Assembly: GCA_910579295.1 (NCBI GenBank)
Contig: CAJTTC010000016.1
Coordinates: 1-44,799 of the forward strand
DNA length: 44,799 bases
Source: an uncultured Christensenella sp.
Lineage (GTDB): Bacteria > Bacillota_A > Clostridia > Christensenellales > Borkfalkiaceae
Direction: 5' to 3'
Shown here: piece after piece, positions 23,383 through 31,600 of the stretch
How the letters are laid out: each line of letters opens with the position of its first letter
How positions within the stretch are numbered: position 1 is the first letter of the stretch
Made by a program: the position numbers and the translations under genes
Notes under the pieces: generated by a model
The model's input: only the letters and a program-made list of their open reading frames with translations
Databases searched by the model: none
What the model was told of the DNA's origin: nothing

Positions 23383-24232
23383 TGGTTAAGCTCCTTTCAG
23401 CCGCTGTTACAGTATTGTATAGTAGCATAGTTATTGTCATCGGTCCGACGCCGCCGGGAACGGGCGTAATATACGAGCAGTTATCCTTCACGTTCTCAAA
23501 ATCGACGTCGCCGCACAGCTTGCCGTTTTCGTCGCGGTTCATTCCCACGTCAATAATTACCGCGCCCTTTTTAACCATATCGGCGGTTACAAACTTAGCC
23601 TTGCCGATTGCCGCAACAAGTATATCGGCGTTTTTACATACCTCTTTCAGGTTAACCGTCTTGCTGTGGCAAACCGTAACGGTCGCGTCGGCGTTTAAAA
23701 GAAGCATAGCCATAGGTTTGCCGACTATGTTTGACCGACCTATTACGACCGCGTTCTTGCCTTTTACGGCTATCCCCTCACGTTCAAGCATCTTCATAAC
23801 GCCGTTGGGCGTACACGCGACAAGGCAGTTGCGGTTCATACAAAGATTGCCTATGTTCTCTTCGCAGAAGCCGTCGACGTCCTTTGCTCTCGGAATTAAA
23901 CTTAGAATTTTTTGACTATCTAAGTGTTCGGGCAGGGGCAACTGCACCAATATCCCGTGGATTTTGCCGTTTTGCACAAGCTCGGTGACAAGCTCTTCAA
24001 CCTGAGCTTGCGTAACTTCCTCGGGCAAGTAATAGGCATACGATTTTATGCCCACCTCTTCGCAACCTTTAATCTTGTTTCTTACGTATACCTGAGAGGC
24101 GGGATCGCTCCCGACAAGCACAACGGCAAGCCCGACTTCGCAGTTATTTTCGGATTTGAGCGACTGCACTCTCTCTTTAATCTCGACGCGAATTGCCGCG
24201 GAATGCGCCTTGCCGTCTATAAGCTTAAACAT
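23375..24232 (-). CDS. folD: Bifunctional methylenetetrahydrofolate dehydrogenase/cyclohydrolase
   Basis: FolD interconverts methylene- and formyl-tetrahydrofolate. The catalytic Lys lies in YVRNKIKGCEEVGI, and the family motifs QLPLPEHLD, VDGF and GRSNIVGKPMA are all present, ending in TPVPGGVGPMTITML. ATG at 24232, which overlaps the nusB stop (ATGTTTAA), is preferred to a GTG three codons earlier. Confidence 0.95.
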   Translation of the reverse strand: MFKLIDGKAHSAAIRVEIKERVQSLKSENNCEVGLAVVLVGSDPASQVYVRNKIKGCEEVGIKSYAYYLPEEVTQAQVEELVTELVQNGKIHGILVQLPLPEHLDSQKILSLIPRAKDVDGFCEENIGNLCMNRNCLVACTPNGVMKMLEREGIAVKGKNAVVIGRSNIVGKPMAMLLLNADATVTVCHSKTVNLKEVCKNADILVAAIGKAKFVTADMVKKGAVIIDVGMNRDENGKLCGDVDFENVKDNCSYITPVPGGVGPMTITMLLYNTVTAAERSLTNE

Positions 24233-24626
24233 TTTTACCACCCGCTACCGCCGAAAGAATGCCCGTTATAAACGAAGCGCTCTTTGCCGAAGAATACTTC
24301 GAAGCAATATTTGCCGCTTCATTCATTGACACCTTTTCGGGTATGTCGTCAACGTACAGTATTTCCGCAAGCCCTATAAGCAAAATGCTTCTGTCTGACG
24401 GAAAAATGCGCTTTTCGGGGAAAGCTATGGAATATTTATCGAGGAGTTCGAGCAGTTCGTCCTTGTGTTCATCCAATATGCCAAGAACGTTTTCGCAATA
24501 GGCAATATCGTCTTTTGTGAGCTCCGCCGATTTAAACAGCGCGGTTTTAAGCCCGACGTCTATTCCGTCTGAATACTGCGAGGAATAAATTAATTTAAAA
24601 AGTGTTTCTCTTGCAATTGTTCTCAT
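24225..24626 (-). CDS. nusB: Transcription antitermination factor NusB
   Basis: NusB is the all-helical partner of NusE (S10) in antitermination of rRNA operons. The family start MRTIARETLFKLIYSSQYS is followed by the conserved helices, including FPSDRSILLIGLAEILYVDDIPEKVSMNEAANIASKYSS-like content (about 75-115). At 133 residues it is typical. It is the first gene of the nusB-folD-ispA-dxs-tlyA-nadK-argR-recN run after the asp23 terminator. Confidence 0.93.
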   Translation of the reverse strand: MRTIARETLFKLIYSSQYSDGIDVGLKTALFKSAELTKDDIAYCENVLGILDEHKDELLELLDKYSIAFPEKRIFPSDRSILLIGLAEILYVDDIPEKVSMNEAANIASKYSSAKSASFITGILSAVAGGKNV

Positions 24627-24646
24627 AATCGACCTTCAAATATAAA

Positions 24647-24673
24647 TATTCCCTTAAATCTATTAAGGGAATA
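24647..24673 (-). terminator. Terminator after asp23
   Basis: An 11-bp perfect stem TATTCCCTTAA / TTAAGGGAATA with a 5-nt loop lies between the asp23 stop and the nusB start. On the minus strand it is followed by TTTATATTTG. Confidence 0.7.
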
Positions 24674-24688
24674 AATGTTAAAATTAAA

Positions 24689-25024
24689 TTAAATGGCGGG
24701 CGTTTCGGGGAAGTCTACGTCCTGAACGTGAACGTCCATTTTTGCCACCTTGTAGTTTGTCATCGACTCCACGTTGTGCTTAATCGACTGCTGTATTCTG
24801 AAAGCAAGCGCGGGTACGTTATAGCCGTATTCAACCCTTACCCCGATATCGGCTGTGATGCCCTCCTTGTCGAAGGTGAGTTTGATACCCTTGTTCTTGG
24901 TATTGAGCAGGCTTACGCCCTCAACCTCTCCGATAGCAAGCGCGACAATGCCTATTACAATACCGGAATTATACGATATTTTGCCCTTTTGAGTGGAAGT
25001 CGGATCATGTCTTATATGTGCCAT
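24689..25024 (-). CDS. Asp23/Gls24 family envelope protein
   Basis: The 111-residue product has the family pattern KISYNSGIVIGIVALAIGEVEGV (about 15-36), ADIGVRVEYGYNVPALAFRIQ and VDVHVQDVDF-like C-terminal strands. Asp23/Gls24 proteins are membrane- or envelope-associated and stress linked; in sporulating Clostridia this copy regularly sits between the spoIIIA operon and nusB. AAGGAG precedes the ATG, and the gene has its own promoter (25075-25103). Confidence 0.9.
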   Translation of the reverse strand: MAHIRHDPTSTQKGKISYNSGIVIGIVALAIGEVEGVSLLNTKNKGIKLTFDKEGITADIGVRVEYGYNVPALAFRIQQSIKHNVESMTNYKVAKMDVHVQDVDFPETPAI

Positions 25025-25074
25025 AATAAACTCCTTAACGGCGGATACGCAGATATTGAAACCGCCTTATGGTT

Positions 25075-25103
25075 AGTATACCACATATTGTAAGATATTG
25101 CAA
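25075..25103 (-). promoter_or_regulatory. asp23 promoter
   Basis: On the minus strand TTGCAA, a 17-bp spacer and TATACT form a plausible sigma-A promoter, in the gap between spoIIIAH and asp23. Confidence 0.6.
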
Positions 25104-25111
25104 CTTAATTT

Positions 25112-25597
25112 TTAAATTTGTGTGTAAACGGGCATTATTATTATATTTGTGCTGGGAACGCCGAGTTCGTTTCTCAGAAGATTGTAAATCGAAAGCGCCG
25201 AAGACTTATCCAGCTCGTTGGTATTGATAAATACGTTGACGTTATCCGATTCCATACCTATGGATACTACCGCGTCGGAGAAGCCGAGGGATTTTACCAT
25301 TGTTTCGATTACAAGCTCGTTTTCCATAATGCCGACTATTTTGAGCTTCATATCAACCGCGCTCTCGTACTTTTCACTGCCTTTTTCGTAATTGGCGATT
25401 ACACTGTCAAGTTGCAGAATTTCTTCGCTTCTCTTGGACGTGCGCTCGGCGCGGAACGACGTGAAATAGTTCGCCGTCTGAATGGCGTCCGCCTGAGCGG
25501 TGGATCTGCGGTTTACAAGCAGTACGTTAAGTACGGCGGTTACTGCAAGCAAGAGCACGAGTGAGGACATAATGATAATCTTCTTCTTTTTGGTCAT
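25112..25597 (-). CDS. spoIIIAH: Stage III sporulation protein AH
   Basis: SpoIIIAH is a mother-cell membrane protein that pairs with forespore SpoIIQ across the intermembrane space and forms a ring related to type III secretion YscJ/FliF. One N-terminal helix (about 8-28) is followed by a helical linker and the ring-building motif domain (about 85-158). At 161 residues it is shorter than the Bacillus protein, as is common in Clostridia. It is the last gene of the spoIIIA operon. Confidence 0.9.
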   Translation of the reverse strand: MTKKKKIIIMSSLVLLLAVTAVLNVLLVNRRSTAQADAIQTANYFTSFRAERTSKRSEEILQLDSVIANYEKGSEKYESAVDMKLKIVGIMENELVIETMVKSLGFSDAVVSIGMESDNVNVFINTNELDKSSALSIYNLLRNELGVPSTNIIIMPVYTQI

Positions 25598-25610
25598 TTT
25601 TTTATTCTCC

Positions 25611-25976
25611 TTATTTATTCATAGCGTATATAGCTATATTATTTTTATTTACGTTCAGCGCAGTCGCAACGGCATTCAATATATCGTTGCGGGTCATTAT
25701 GTTATATGCTCCTTCACACACAATAATAACCCCGTCAACGCCGTTTTCGCCTTCGTTTATCATAACCTCGGCTTTGCCCACTCCGTCAATCTCCGTAAGT
25801 ATCCGCGTAAGCTTGATTTCGCTTGCCGACATTGTCGAATTGTCGGTTGCCGAAGTCTGTAAGGTCTTGCCGTTGCGCCCGTAAAGAGCAAATGCTATTA
25901 CAATGAGCGCCGCCAGCAACGCCACGATTACGAATATTTTTTTATTGACTTTTAAATATTCAAGCAGCTTTTTCAT
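25611..25976 (-). CDS. spoIIIAG: Stage III sporulation protein AG
   Basis: SpoIIIAG forms a large ring in the feeding-tube or channel complex between mother cell and forespore. The product has one N-terminal helix (about 14-32) and a ring-building motif domain with KLTRILTEIDGVGKAEVMI (about 53-71) and GAYNIMTRNDILNAVATALN near the end. It is reduced to 121 residues. The start overlaps spoIIIAF by 17 bp. Confidence 0.88.
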   Translation of the reverse strand: MKKLLEYLKVNKKIFVIVALLAALIVIAFALYGRNGKTLQTSATDNSTMSASEIKLTRILTEIDGVGKAEVMINEGENGVDGVIIVCEGAYNIMTRNDILNAVATALNVNKNNIAIYAMNK

Positions 25977-26391
25977 TTACTGTTATATTTATATATCCCA
26001 AGCCTTCCAAATATTCCGCAATAACCGCAATAGTTTTTTCATCGGTAAAATTTCCTTCAACCGTCACGCCGTTTTCTTTAATCTGCTTCCCGTCGTAGAT
26101 TACTTCTACCACGCAAATGCAGTCAACCCCCACTTCGTCGCAGACTTTTTGAGTGACAAGACGGCTCTGATTTTGCGAATATACGCTGCAAACGTAATCA
26201 TAGTCGTAGACCGTTGCCCTGTCGTTGCTCTCAAATTTAAATATAGTACTTACGGGTTGAATAATAACGCAAATGCTGACAAGCCGTAATATAAAATTTA
26301 CGCTCTTCTTCAATTTCCCTTCGGGTACGATAAAACTTACGGTCAAGGTCAGAAATATTACGCCGACCGCCGTCAATAAATAAGCTTTCAT
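25960..26391 (-). CDS. spoIIIAF: Stage III sporulation protein AF
   Basis: Two N-terminal hydrophobic helices (about 3-22 and 32-50) are followed by a soluble ring-building-type domain ending VAEYLEGLGYINITV. Identity rests on this architecture plus position between spoIIIAE and spoIIIAG. The length of 143 residues is short relative to the Bacillus protein. The start overlaps spoIIIAE by 4 bp (ATGA). Confidence 0.85.
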   Translation of the reverse strand: MKAYLLTAVGVIFLTLTVSFIVPEGKLKKSVNFILRLVSICVIIQPVSTIFKFESNDRATVYDYDYVCSVYSQNQSRLVTQKVCDEVGVDCICVVEVIYDGKQIKENGVTVEGNFTDEKTIAVIAEYLEGLGYINITVNEKAA

Positions 26392-27569
26392 ATAAATGCG
26401 TAAGTTGAATTTATTATCATCATAACTACCAGAAGATACAGGAACACAACCATTAAAATTCCCGCGATCAGATATTCAATATCCTTTGAAAATTCCGTAA
26501 ACAGCGAAAATAACGTCTTTTCGCCCAGTGGCTGAGCTATTGCCGCCATTATCTTTAACATTATCGAAAAAGAAGCAAGCATTATTATGGGTTGCATTAC
26601 CTCGCTAAGCAACATAACGACGCCCATTATGCCGAGAGAGCTTCTTACGATTGTACCCGACATAACGACCATATCCACCCCCGCGGACAAGAAATTGCCG
26701 ACAATCGGTACGGAATTACCCACAAGATACTTCGTGACTTTAAAGAATATGCCGTTGAACAGCGACGAAGCCGAGCTCTGCACCGTGATGAACAGACCGA
26801 AAATTGCAACAGTTATGCCGATCACCCATTTCATTACCGATTTTATTAAAGCCGAAACGCCGCTGAAAGATATCTCGGGATTAATTTTAGAGGTGAAATC
26901 GAGCACAATTGCGGCTATTGTCGCGGGAAAAATAAAGCCGCAGACTATCTCGATTGCACCGCCGCTCAGAAAGAGAGCCGATGGTTGGTATATCGCCGCG
27001 GCGTCCGTTCCTCCCGTTAGTATAGTCAACGTGACAAGTATCGGAGTTATTATCTCCACCTGCCGCTTAATGTTTCTTACGCACGTTACCGCGGAAGAGA
27101 AAATACCGAACAGCATAGAAGATAATATCAGCATTATCAGGGAAACGCACGCAAGCCTGATTACGTTCGCCGTAGTCTTGCCTATCACGCCGCCCTCCGC
27201 GCCCGATGAAACCGAACAAAGTATTGCTATTGCCACAACTTGCGAAAACGCGGGAATTAACGACGTAACTTTACTGAACAGCACGGAAAGCAGCTCGCTC
27301 AGATAATCGTTGTAATTTACTCCCAGATTGCCGTTAATCAGATACTCGACAATCTCCTTAGCGCTGTCACCGAAGCTGAACAGAAAGTCGCCGCCGTATT
27401 CGTCGAGATATTTTTGTATCTCGGTAAGGTCAAGACTGTCTATTATTGAAGAAATATTTTCGTTGAGTTCCGCTCCGTCGTCCGCATAGATTACGGGCGC
27501 GCCGTCAAGAATGAGCGGCAACGCAATAATAGCAATCAGGGCTAAAATAAAACAGGATAGCTTTATCAG
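26388..27569 (-). CDS. spoIIIAE: Stage III sporulation protein AE (probable CTG start)
   Basis: SpoIIIAE is the large polytopic membrane subunit of the mother-cell-forespore channel. The frame is open from a GTG at 27683, but that overlaps spoIIIAD by 118 bp. A CTG at 27569 forms a CTGA overlap with the spoIIIAD stop, like the ATGA couplings elsewhere in this operon. It would start MIKLSCFILALIAIIALPLI, a proper signal peptide, and give 393 residues, close to the roughly 400 known for the family. ATG at 27653 is the other option. Seven or so hydrophobic segments follow the acidic extracytoplasmic region. Confidence 0.85.
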   Translation of the reverse strand: MIKLSCFILALIAIIALPLILDGAPVIYADDGAELNENISSIIDSLDLTEIQKYLDEYGGDFLFSFGDSAKEIVEYLINGNLGVNYNDYLSELLSVLFSKVTSLIPAFSQVVAIAILCSVSSGAEGGVIGKTTANVIRLACVSLIMLILSSMLFGIFSSAVTCVRNIKRQVEIITPILVTLTILTGGTDAAAIYQPSALFLSGGAIEIVCGFIFPATIAAIVLDFTSKINPEISFSGVSALIKSVMKWVIGITVAIFGLFITVQSSASSLFNGIFFKVTKYLVGNSVPIVGNFLSAGVDMVVMSGTIVRSSLGIMGVVMLLSEVMQPIIMLASFSIMLKIMAAIAQPLGEKTLFSLFTEFSKDIEYLIAGILMVVFLYLLVVMMIINSTYAFI

Positions 27570-27958
27570 GCAAGCTGAATAAGCTTTACGATTACCCCGA
27601 AGAGCGATTGCAGGATAGGCACTGACATTATGAAAATTATAATTTTTCCGCATAAAACCAACTTGTCCGCAACCGATTCGCACCCCAAATCCTTGATAGA
27701 GCCCGCCGTAAGCTCGATAAGATACCCGACGCCTATTACTTTAAAGATAATTCTTATTACCGACTTATCCAAATTTGTCTGCTCGGAGAACTGCTTTATG
27801 AACGCAATACTTTCCGACATATAGTCGAACGCGCATAAAATCAGCAATATTCCCCCCGCCGTTATGACAAGCGGCACGAGGTCCGATTTCTGTGATTTTA
27901 AAATAATGGCGCAGACTGCCGTAATGACGGCTACCGCGCAAAGCTGAAATACCTGCAT
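27566..27958 (-). CDS. spoIIIAD: Stage III sporulation protein AD
   Basis: A small, almost entirely hydrophobic protein with about four membrane helices, of the FliQ/SpoIIIAC-AD type. It includes the conserved charged stretch FKVIGVGYLIELTAGSIKDLG (about 70-90). At 130 residues it has the standard length. It starts at the base where the spoIIIAC stop ends, so translation is coupled. Confidence 0.9.
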   Translation of the reverse strand: MQVFQLCAVAVITAVCAIILKSQKSDLVPLVITAGGILLILCAFDYMSESIAFIKQFSEQTNLDKSVIRIIFKVIGVGYLIELTAGSIKDLGCESVADKLVLCGKIIIFIMSVPILQSLFGVIVKLIQLA

Positions 27959-28155
27959 CAGAAAATATCGAAGAGTTGTTTGATTTGCGCAAACAGGTCG
28001 GAAATCATTGTCACAACTACGGTCAGCGCAATTATGAGCCCGACCAGGCTGACAATCGTAGCTATTTCATCTCTGTCCGATTTTTTGAGAATCTGACAGA
28101 CTACGGTTACTATTATACCTACTGCGGCTAATTTAAAAATAATACTTATATCCAT
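27958..28155 (-). CDS. spoIIIAC: Stage III sporulation protein AC
   Basis: A two-helix membrane protein of 65 residues (helices about 7-22 and 34-55) with the family's polar connector KKSDRDEIATIVS. It is related to the FliQ component of type III secretion systems. It lies between spoIIIAB (2-bp gap) and spoIIIAD (1-bp overlap). Confidence 0.9.
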   Translation of the reverse strand: MDISIIFKLAAVGIIVTVVCQILKKSDRDEIATIVSLVGLIIALTVVVTMISDLFAQIKQLFDIF

Positions 28156-28157
28156 TA

Positions 28158-28583
28158 TTACGCGAGCAATACGGCGATAAGCAGTCCCGCCAACAGGCAG
28201 AGCTTAAAATACATCGAACCGTATTTTTTATAGTTATCTTCAAAAATCTGTCTGTACTCTTTTAATTTCACTCCTCTTTCGTTCAGATACTCTATCTGCG
28301 TTGCGGGATCGCTTTCGCCAAGCCCGTTTATGTAGTCGGCAATAAACTTTCCTTCGTCACCTTTCAACACCTCGTCGCCCGCCATAGCCTTTTTAACGTA
28401 ATCGTAGCCTTCCGCAACCTTGCCGATCTTCTCCCTGCCGTATTTCAGATTTAAAATCAGCTGTTCGTTGAATTGGCAGAACTGTTCGATAATCTTTGTA
28501 CGCCGCTTCTTCTCAGACGATATCAACAGTCCGAGCGCACCCGACAGCATTACAATCGCAAACAAAATTAAAATATTTATCAT
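28158..28583 (-). CDS. spoIIIAB: Stage III sporulation protein AB
   Basis: SpoIIIAB resembles GspF/PilC-type secretion proteins. It has an N-terminal membrane helix (about 3-21), a basic and helical cytoplasmic middle with KYGREKIG, and a C-terminal hydrophobic pair (about 120-141). The 141 residues are shorter than the 171 of Bacillus. The gene starts 71 bp inside the 3' end of spoIIIAA, an unusually long overlap. Confidence 0.88.
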   Translation of the reverse strand: MINILILFAIVMLSGALGLLISSEKKRRTKIIEQFCQFNEQLILNLKYGREKIGKVAEGYDYVKKAMAGDEVLKGDEGKFIADYINGLGESDPATQIEYLNERGVKLKEYRQIFEDNYKKYGSMYFKLCLLAGLLIAVLLA

Positions 28584-29415
28584 AAACTACCGTCTTTTTG
28601 CCTATGCCTTTCAACTCAACAAAGTAGTCAAACGGCAATTTTGCAAGCTTGCTTCTGTCAGTCGTATGCGACGAAGCGATCAGCGTTATACCGCACTCCG
28701 CCGCAAATTCCACCGCTTTCATATCGTCCGCGCCGTGTAATTCGTCGGTTATTATTACCTGCGGGCTCATAACCCTTACCGCATTGATAAACGACGTGAG
28801 TTTATCAGAGCCGCGTACCACGTCGCACTTAGCGCCAAGCTCGAAGCCGTTCCCGTCGCCGTCCATTCCCGATATCTCCATTCTCTCGTCAAATATGAGG
28901 ACGTTTAAATTGTTTGAGAGTGAAATTATACGGGCAAAATCCCTTAGCATTGTCGTCTTACCAAATCCCGCAGGCGAAAACAGCAATATATTTTTCAATT
29001 GCTCCGAGCAGAGCTTGTCATACAGCTCCTGCGAAACGCCGTACACGTCGTGCGGAATGCGGACATTGAGCGAGGTTACGTTTTTGACGGAAACAATCTG
29101 ACCGTTGGTTGACACGTACTCGCCCGCAATACCCACTCTCACGCCGCCGTCAAGCGTTATAAAGCCCCTCTTGAGTTGCTCCGAATACGCGTAGACGCTC
29201 TTCTCCATTGCCGTAGAAAGTATTTTTTCAACGCTTTCACACAAAATACAGTTGAGCGGACTGTCGCTTTCCGTAAGGCGGTTTATATACTTATATTCAC
29301 CCCTGTATTGAATAATGACAGGTTGTCCTTTTCTCAATCTGATTTCCGTAAGATAATTTACGTTCAGGTTTTTGAGCGCGCTAAATAATTCAGGCGGCAA
29401 AAAATGTAAATTCAT
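28513..29415 (-). CDS. spoIIIAA: Stage III sporulation protein AA (ATPase)
   Basis: SpoIIIAA is the cytoplasmic ATPase that powers the SpoIIIA channel, related to secretion ATPases. It has the Walker A loop FSPAGFGKTTMLRDFARI (about 150-167), a Walker B-like VLIFDERMEI and a downstream VIITDELHGADD (about 215-226). Its C-terminus runs 71 bp into spoIIIAB because no stop occurs after the usual family end near KTVVYDK. It is the first gene of the operon, starting 31 bp after the htpG terminator hairpin. Confidence 0.93.
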   Translation of the reverse strand: MNLHFLPPELFSALKNLNVNYLTEIRLRKGQPVIIQYRGEYKYINRLTESDSPLNCILCESVEKILSTAMEKSVYAYSEQLKRGFITLDGGVRVGIAGEYVSTNGQIVSVKNVTSLNVRIPHDVYGVSQELYDKLCSEQLKNILLFSPAGFGKTTMLRDFARIISLSNNLNVLIFDERMEISGMDGDGNGFELGAKCDVVRGSDKLTSFINAVRVMSPQVIITDELHGADDMKAVEFAAECGITLIASSHTTDRSKLAKLPFDYFVELKGIGKKTVVYDKYFNFVCDCNAVGCARTVDIV

Positions 29416-29446
29416 ACTATAACTTATTAAAAAATATAAAAAAAAT

Positions 29447-29462
29447 AACCGCCGAAGCGGTT
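29447..29462 (-). terminator. Terminator after htpG
   Basis: AACCGC-TTCG-GCGGTT (a stable tetraloop) is followed on the minus strand by ATTTTTTTT. It lies between htpG and spoIIIAA. Confidence 0.9.
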
Positions 29463-29482
29463 ATTTGTAATTATTGTTCAGA

Positions 29483-31324
29483 TTAGTCCTGCGTATATTT
29501 GTCAAGTAAGAGCATACTGCCGCTCATAAATTCGCTTAACTCCTCGGGACTGAGCTTTTTAAAGGATATAAGCGCAAGTGAAAATATGTGCTTAGCTACA
29601 AGCTTTTGCCTTTCGTCCGACAGCTCCTTAATTTTTGCGACAATAGGATTGGTCGTGTTTATTACAAGCGTCTTCGCAATCTGATCGTCGGTCATTCCGT
29701 AGAACTGCCCCATCTCCGAATATCTTCTCATATATTCGTCGACGGTAATAATTGCGGGAACATCGGCATTTTTGAGAGCCTGAGTTTTTACCGTCAGTCT
29801 GTCGTCGCCCACCGCGTTTTTGAATATATCTATGAGAACGCTGTCTTCTGCCTCATCGCCGCCTTTCAGCGCGCCCGCAACGTCGGCGTCAATTCTCATA
29901 AATTTGACTTTTGTCGGCATCTTATACTCAATAAAGCTTATGAAGTGCGGATCTATAAACGTATCGCAACAGATTGCGTTCAAACCGTTGTCTTTAAACA
30001 GTTTGACGTACTGCGCCTGCTGTTGCATATCCGAAACGTAATAAACGGTAACGGGTTTGCTCTCTTCCTTCTTTTCTTCACCGTCAGCCTTTTCTTCCTT
30101 TTCCTCTTTTTCGTCAGAGCCTATAAATTCGGTTAAAGGCTTGTAGTTACCGTCAAGGTCCTTCCAGATAATAATATCCTTGATTTTATCATAGAAATCA
30201 TTTTCCTTTATGCAACCGAATTTTATGAAGTTGGCGAGGTCGCCCCAGCACTCTTCATATTTGGCGCGGTCGTTCTTATAGAGCGAGGTCAGTTTATCGG
30301 CAACCTTCTTGATTATATATTTTGTTATCCTCTGCACCTGCTTGTCGTTCTGCAAAAAGCTTCTCGACACGTTGAGCGGAATATCGGGGCAATCAATAAC
30401 GCCGTTTAACAGCATCAAAAATTCGGGTATAACTTCCTTAATGTTGTCGGCAATAAAAACTTGATTGCAATAGAGTTTAACTTTTCCGCGTTCAAGTTCG
30501 ACCTTGTTTTTTACCTTGGGGAAATAGAGTATGCCCTTTAATTTGAAGGGGTAGTCCATATCGAGGTGCACCCAGAAAATGGGCGGCTCATAGTCCATAA
30601 AAGTATCCGTATAGAAGTTTTTGTACTCCTCGTCGGTACACTCCTTGGGTGATTTAGCATAGAGAGGCAAAACCGTGTTCAGCGCTTCGTCCTTGCCATC
30701 GCCTTTAAAACCCACGTAGATGTTATAGGGCATAAACGAACAGTATTTCTTTACAAGGCTCTTGATTTTGTCCTCGCTCAGAAACTCCTTGCCGTCGTCG
30801 CTTATGTGCATTATTATCTTAGTGCCGCGAGCCTCTCTGTCGCACGCGTCAATACTATAAGTAGAGTTACCGTCGGAAGCCCATTTGACAGCCGCCGCGC
30901 CCTCTTTATAAGATTTCGTTTCGATTTCAACCGACTCCGAAACCATATAGGCAGAATAGAAGCCTAAACCGAAATGACCGATTATGCCGTCGCCGCCCGC
31001 TTTCTCATACTTTGATAGGAAATCGCTCGCGCCCGAAAACGCAATCTGAGTGATATAATTCTCGACTTCCTCCTCGGTCATACCTATGCCGTTATCCTCA
31101 ACCGTTAAGGTCTTGGATTTTTTATCTACGCTTATTTTAACGCAGTATTCCTCGCCCTCGGTTTGAGTTGCCTCTCCCATGGTTACAAGCTTGTTGAACT
31201 TTGTAATCGCGTCTATGCCGTTTGCTACTATTTCTCTGAGGAAAATATCCTTATCGGAGTACAGCCACTTTTTGATAATCGGCATCATATTTTCGCTTGA
31301 AATTTTAATCTGACCTTCTTTCAC
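29483..31324 (-). CDS. htpG: Molecular chaperone HtpG (Hsp90)
   Basis: HtpG is the bacterial Hsp90, an ATP-dependent chaperone. The GHKL ATPase domain shows IFLREIVANGIDAI (about 28-41), TVEDNGIGMTEEE (about 75-87) and IGHFGLGFYSAYMV (about 113-126). The middle domain follows, with a charged linker-like acidic stretch EKEEKADGEEKKEE near residue 415. It starts at GTG (31324) with GGAGGT 8-9 bp upstream. That site partly overlaps a small hairpin, CCGTT-AACA-AACGG. No CIRCE element is seen upstream. Confidence 0.95.
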   Translation of the reverse strand: MKEGQIKISSENMMPIIKKWLYSDKDIFLREIVANGIDAITKFNKLVTMGEATQTEGEEYCVKISVDKKSKTLTVEDNGIGMTEEEVENYITQIAFSGASDFLSKYEKAGGDGIIGHFGLGFYSAYMVSESVEIETKSYKEGAAAVKWASDGNSTYSIDACDREARGTKIIMHISDDGKEFLSEDKIKSLVKKYCSFMPYNIYVGFKGDGKDEALNTVLPLYAKSPKECTDEEYKNFYTDTFMDYEPPIFWVHLDMDYPFKLKGILYFPKVKNKVELERGKVKLYCNQVFIADNIKEVIPEFLMLLNGVIDCPDIPLNVSRSFLQNDKQVQRITKYIIKKVADKLTSLYKNDRAKYEECWGDLANFIKFGCIKENDFYDKIKDIIIWKDLDGNYKPLTEFIGSDEKEEKEEKADGEEKKEESKPVTVYYVSDMQQQAQYVKLFKDNGLNAICCDTFIDPHFISFIEYKMPTKVKFMRIDADVAGALKGGDEAEDSVLIDIFKNAVGDDRLTVKTQALKNADVPAIITVDEYMRRYSEMGQFYGMTDDQIAKTLVINTTNPIVAKIKELSDERQKLVAKHIFSLALISFKKLSPEELSEFMSGSMLLLDKYTQD

Positions 31325-31499
31325 TTACGTTTACCTCCGTTTGTTAACGGTATATATATAAACTTCAATGCGCCAAGTTAAACTTTTTCACGCATTTTTT
31401 TGCTGGCTATCGTATCAATTTACGGCGAAAACAAACGCAAGCCCGTCTATAACGGAATACCCGATTGCACGCCGCACGTTTAAAAGCAATTAACGGAAA

Positions 31500-31537
31500 A
31501 CGCGGCTCACAGAAAAAATTTTTTCAGTAAGCCGCGT
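31500..31537. terminator. Long near-palindrome between ispH and htpG
   Basis: ACGCGGCT...AGCCGCGT arms continue into an AAAAAA/TTTTTT centre, giving a roughly 18-bp stem with two mismatches. It lies about 25 bp beyond the ispH terminator in the transcript direction and could act as a back-up or bidirectional terminator. The rest of the 276-bp gap 31325-31600 holds no gene. Confidence 0.45.
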
Positions 31538-31561
31538 CTTTATTCTCCCATATTGACCAAA

Positions 31562-31587
31562 AAAGCCTCCGCACTAACGGAGGCTTT
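31562..31587 (-). terminator. Terminator after ispH-S1
   Basis: A 10-bp perfect stem AAAGCCTCCG / CGGAGGCTTT is followed on the minus strand by a run of six T. Confidence 0.9.
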
Positions 31588-31600
31588 AAATTAAATCATA

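Noticed and set aside
26587..27306. 239-codon rightward frame opposite spoIIIAE
   Set aside because: Shadow of a conserved membrane protein gene; antisense composition only.
31325..31440. CIRCE/HrcA operator upstream of htpG
   Set aside because: No TTAGCACTC-N9-GAGTGCTAA-like repeat is present.
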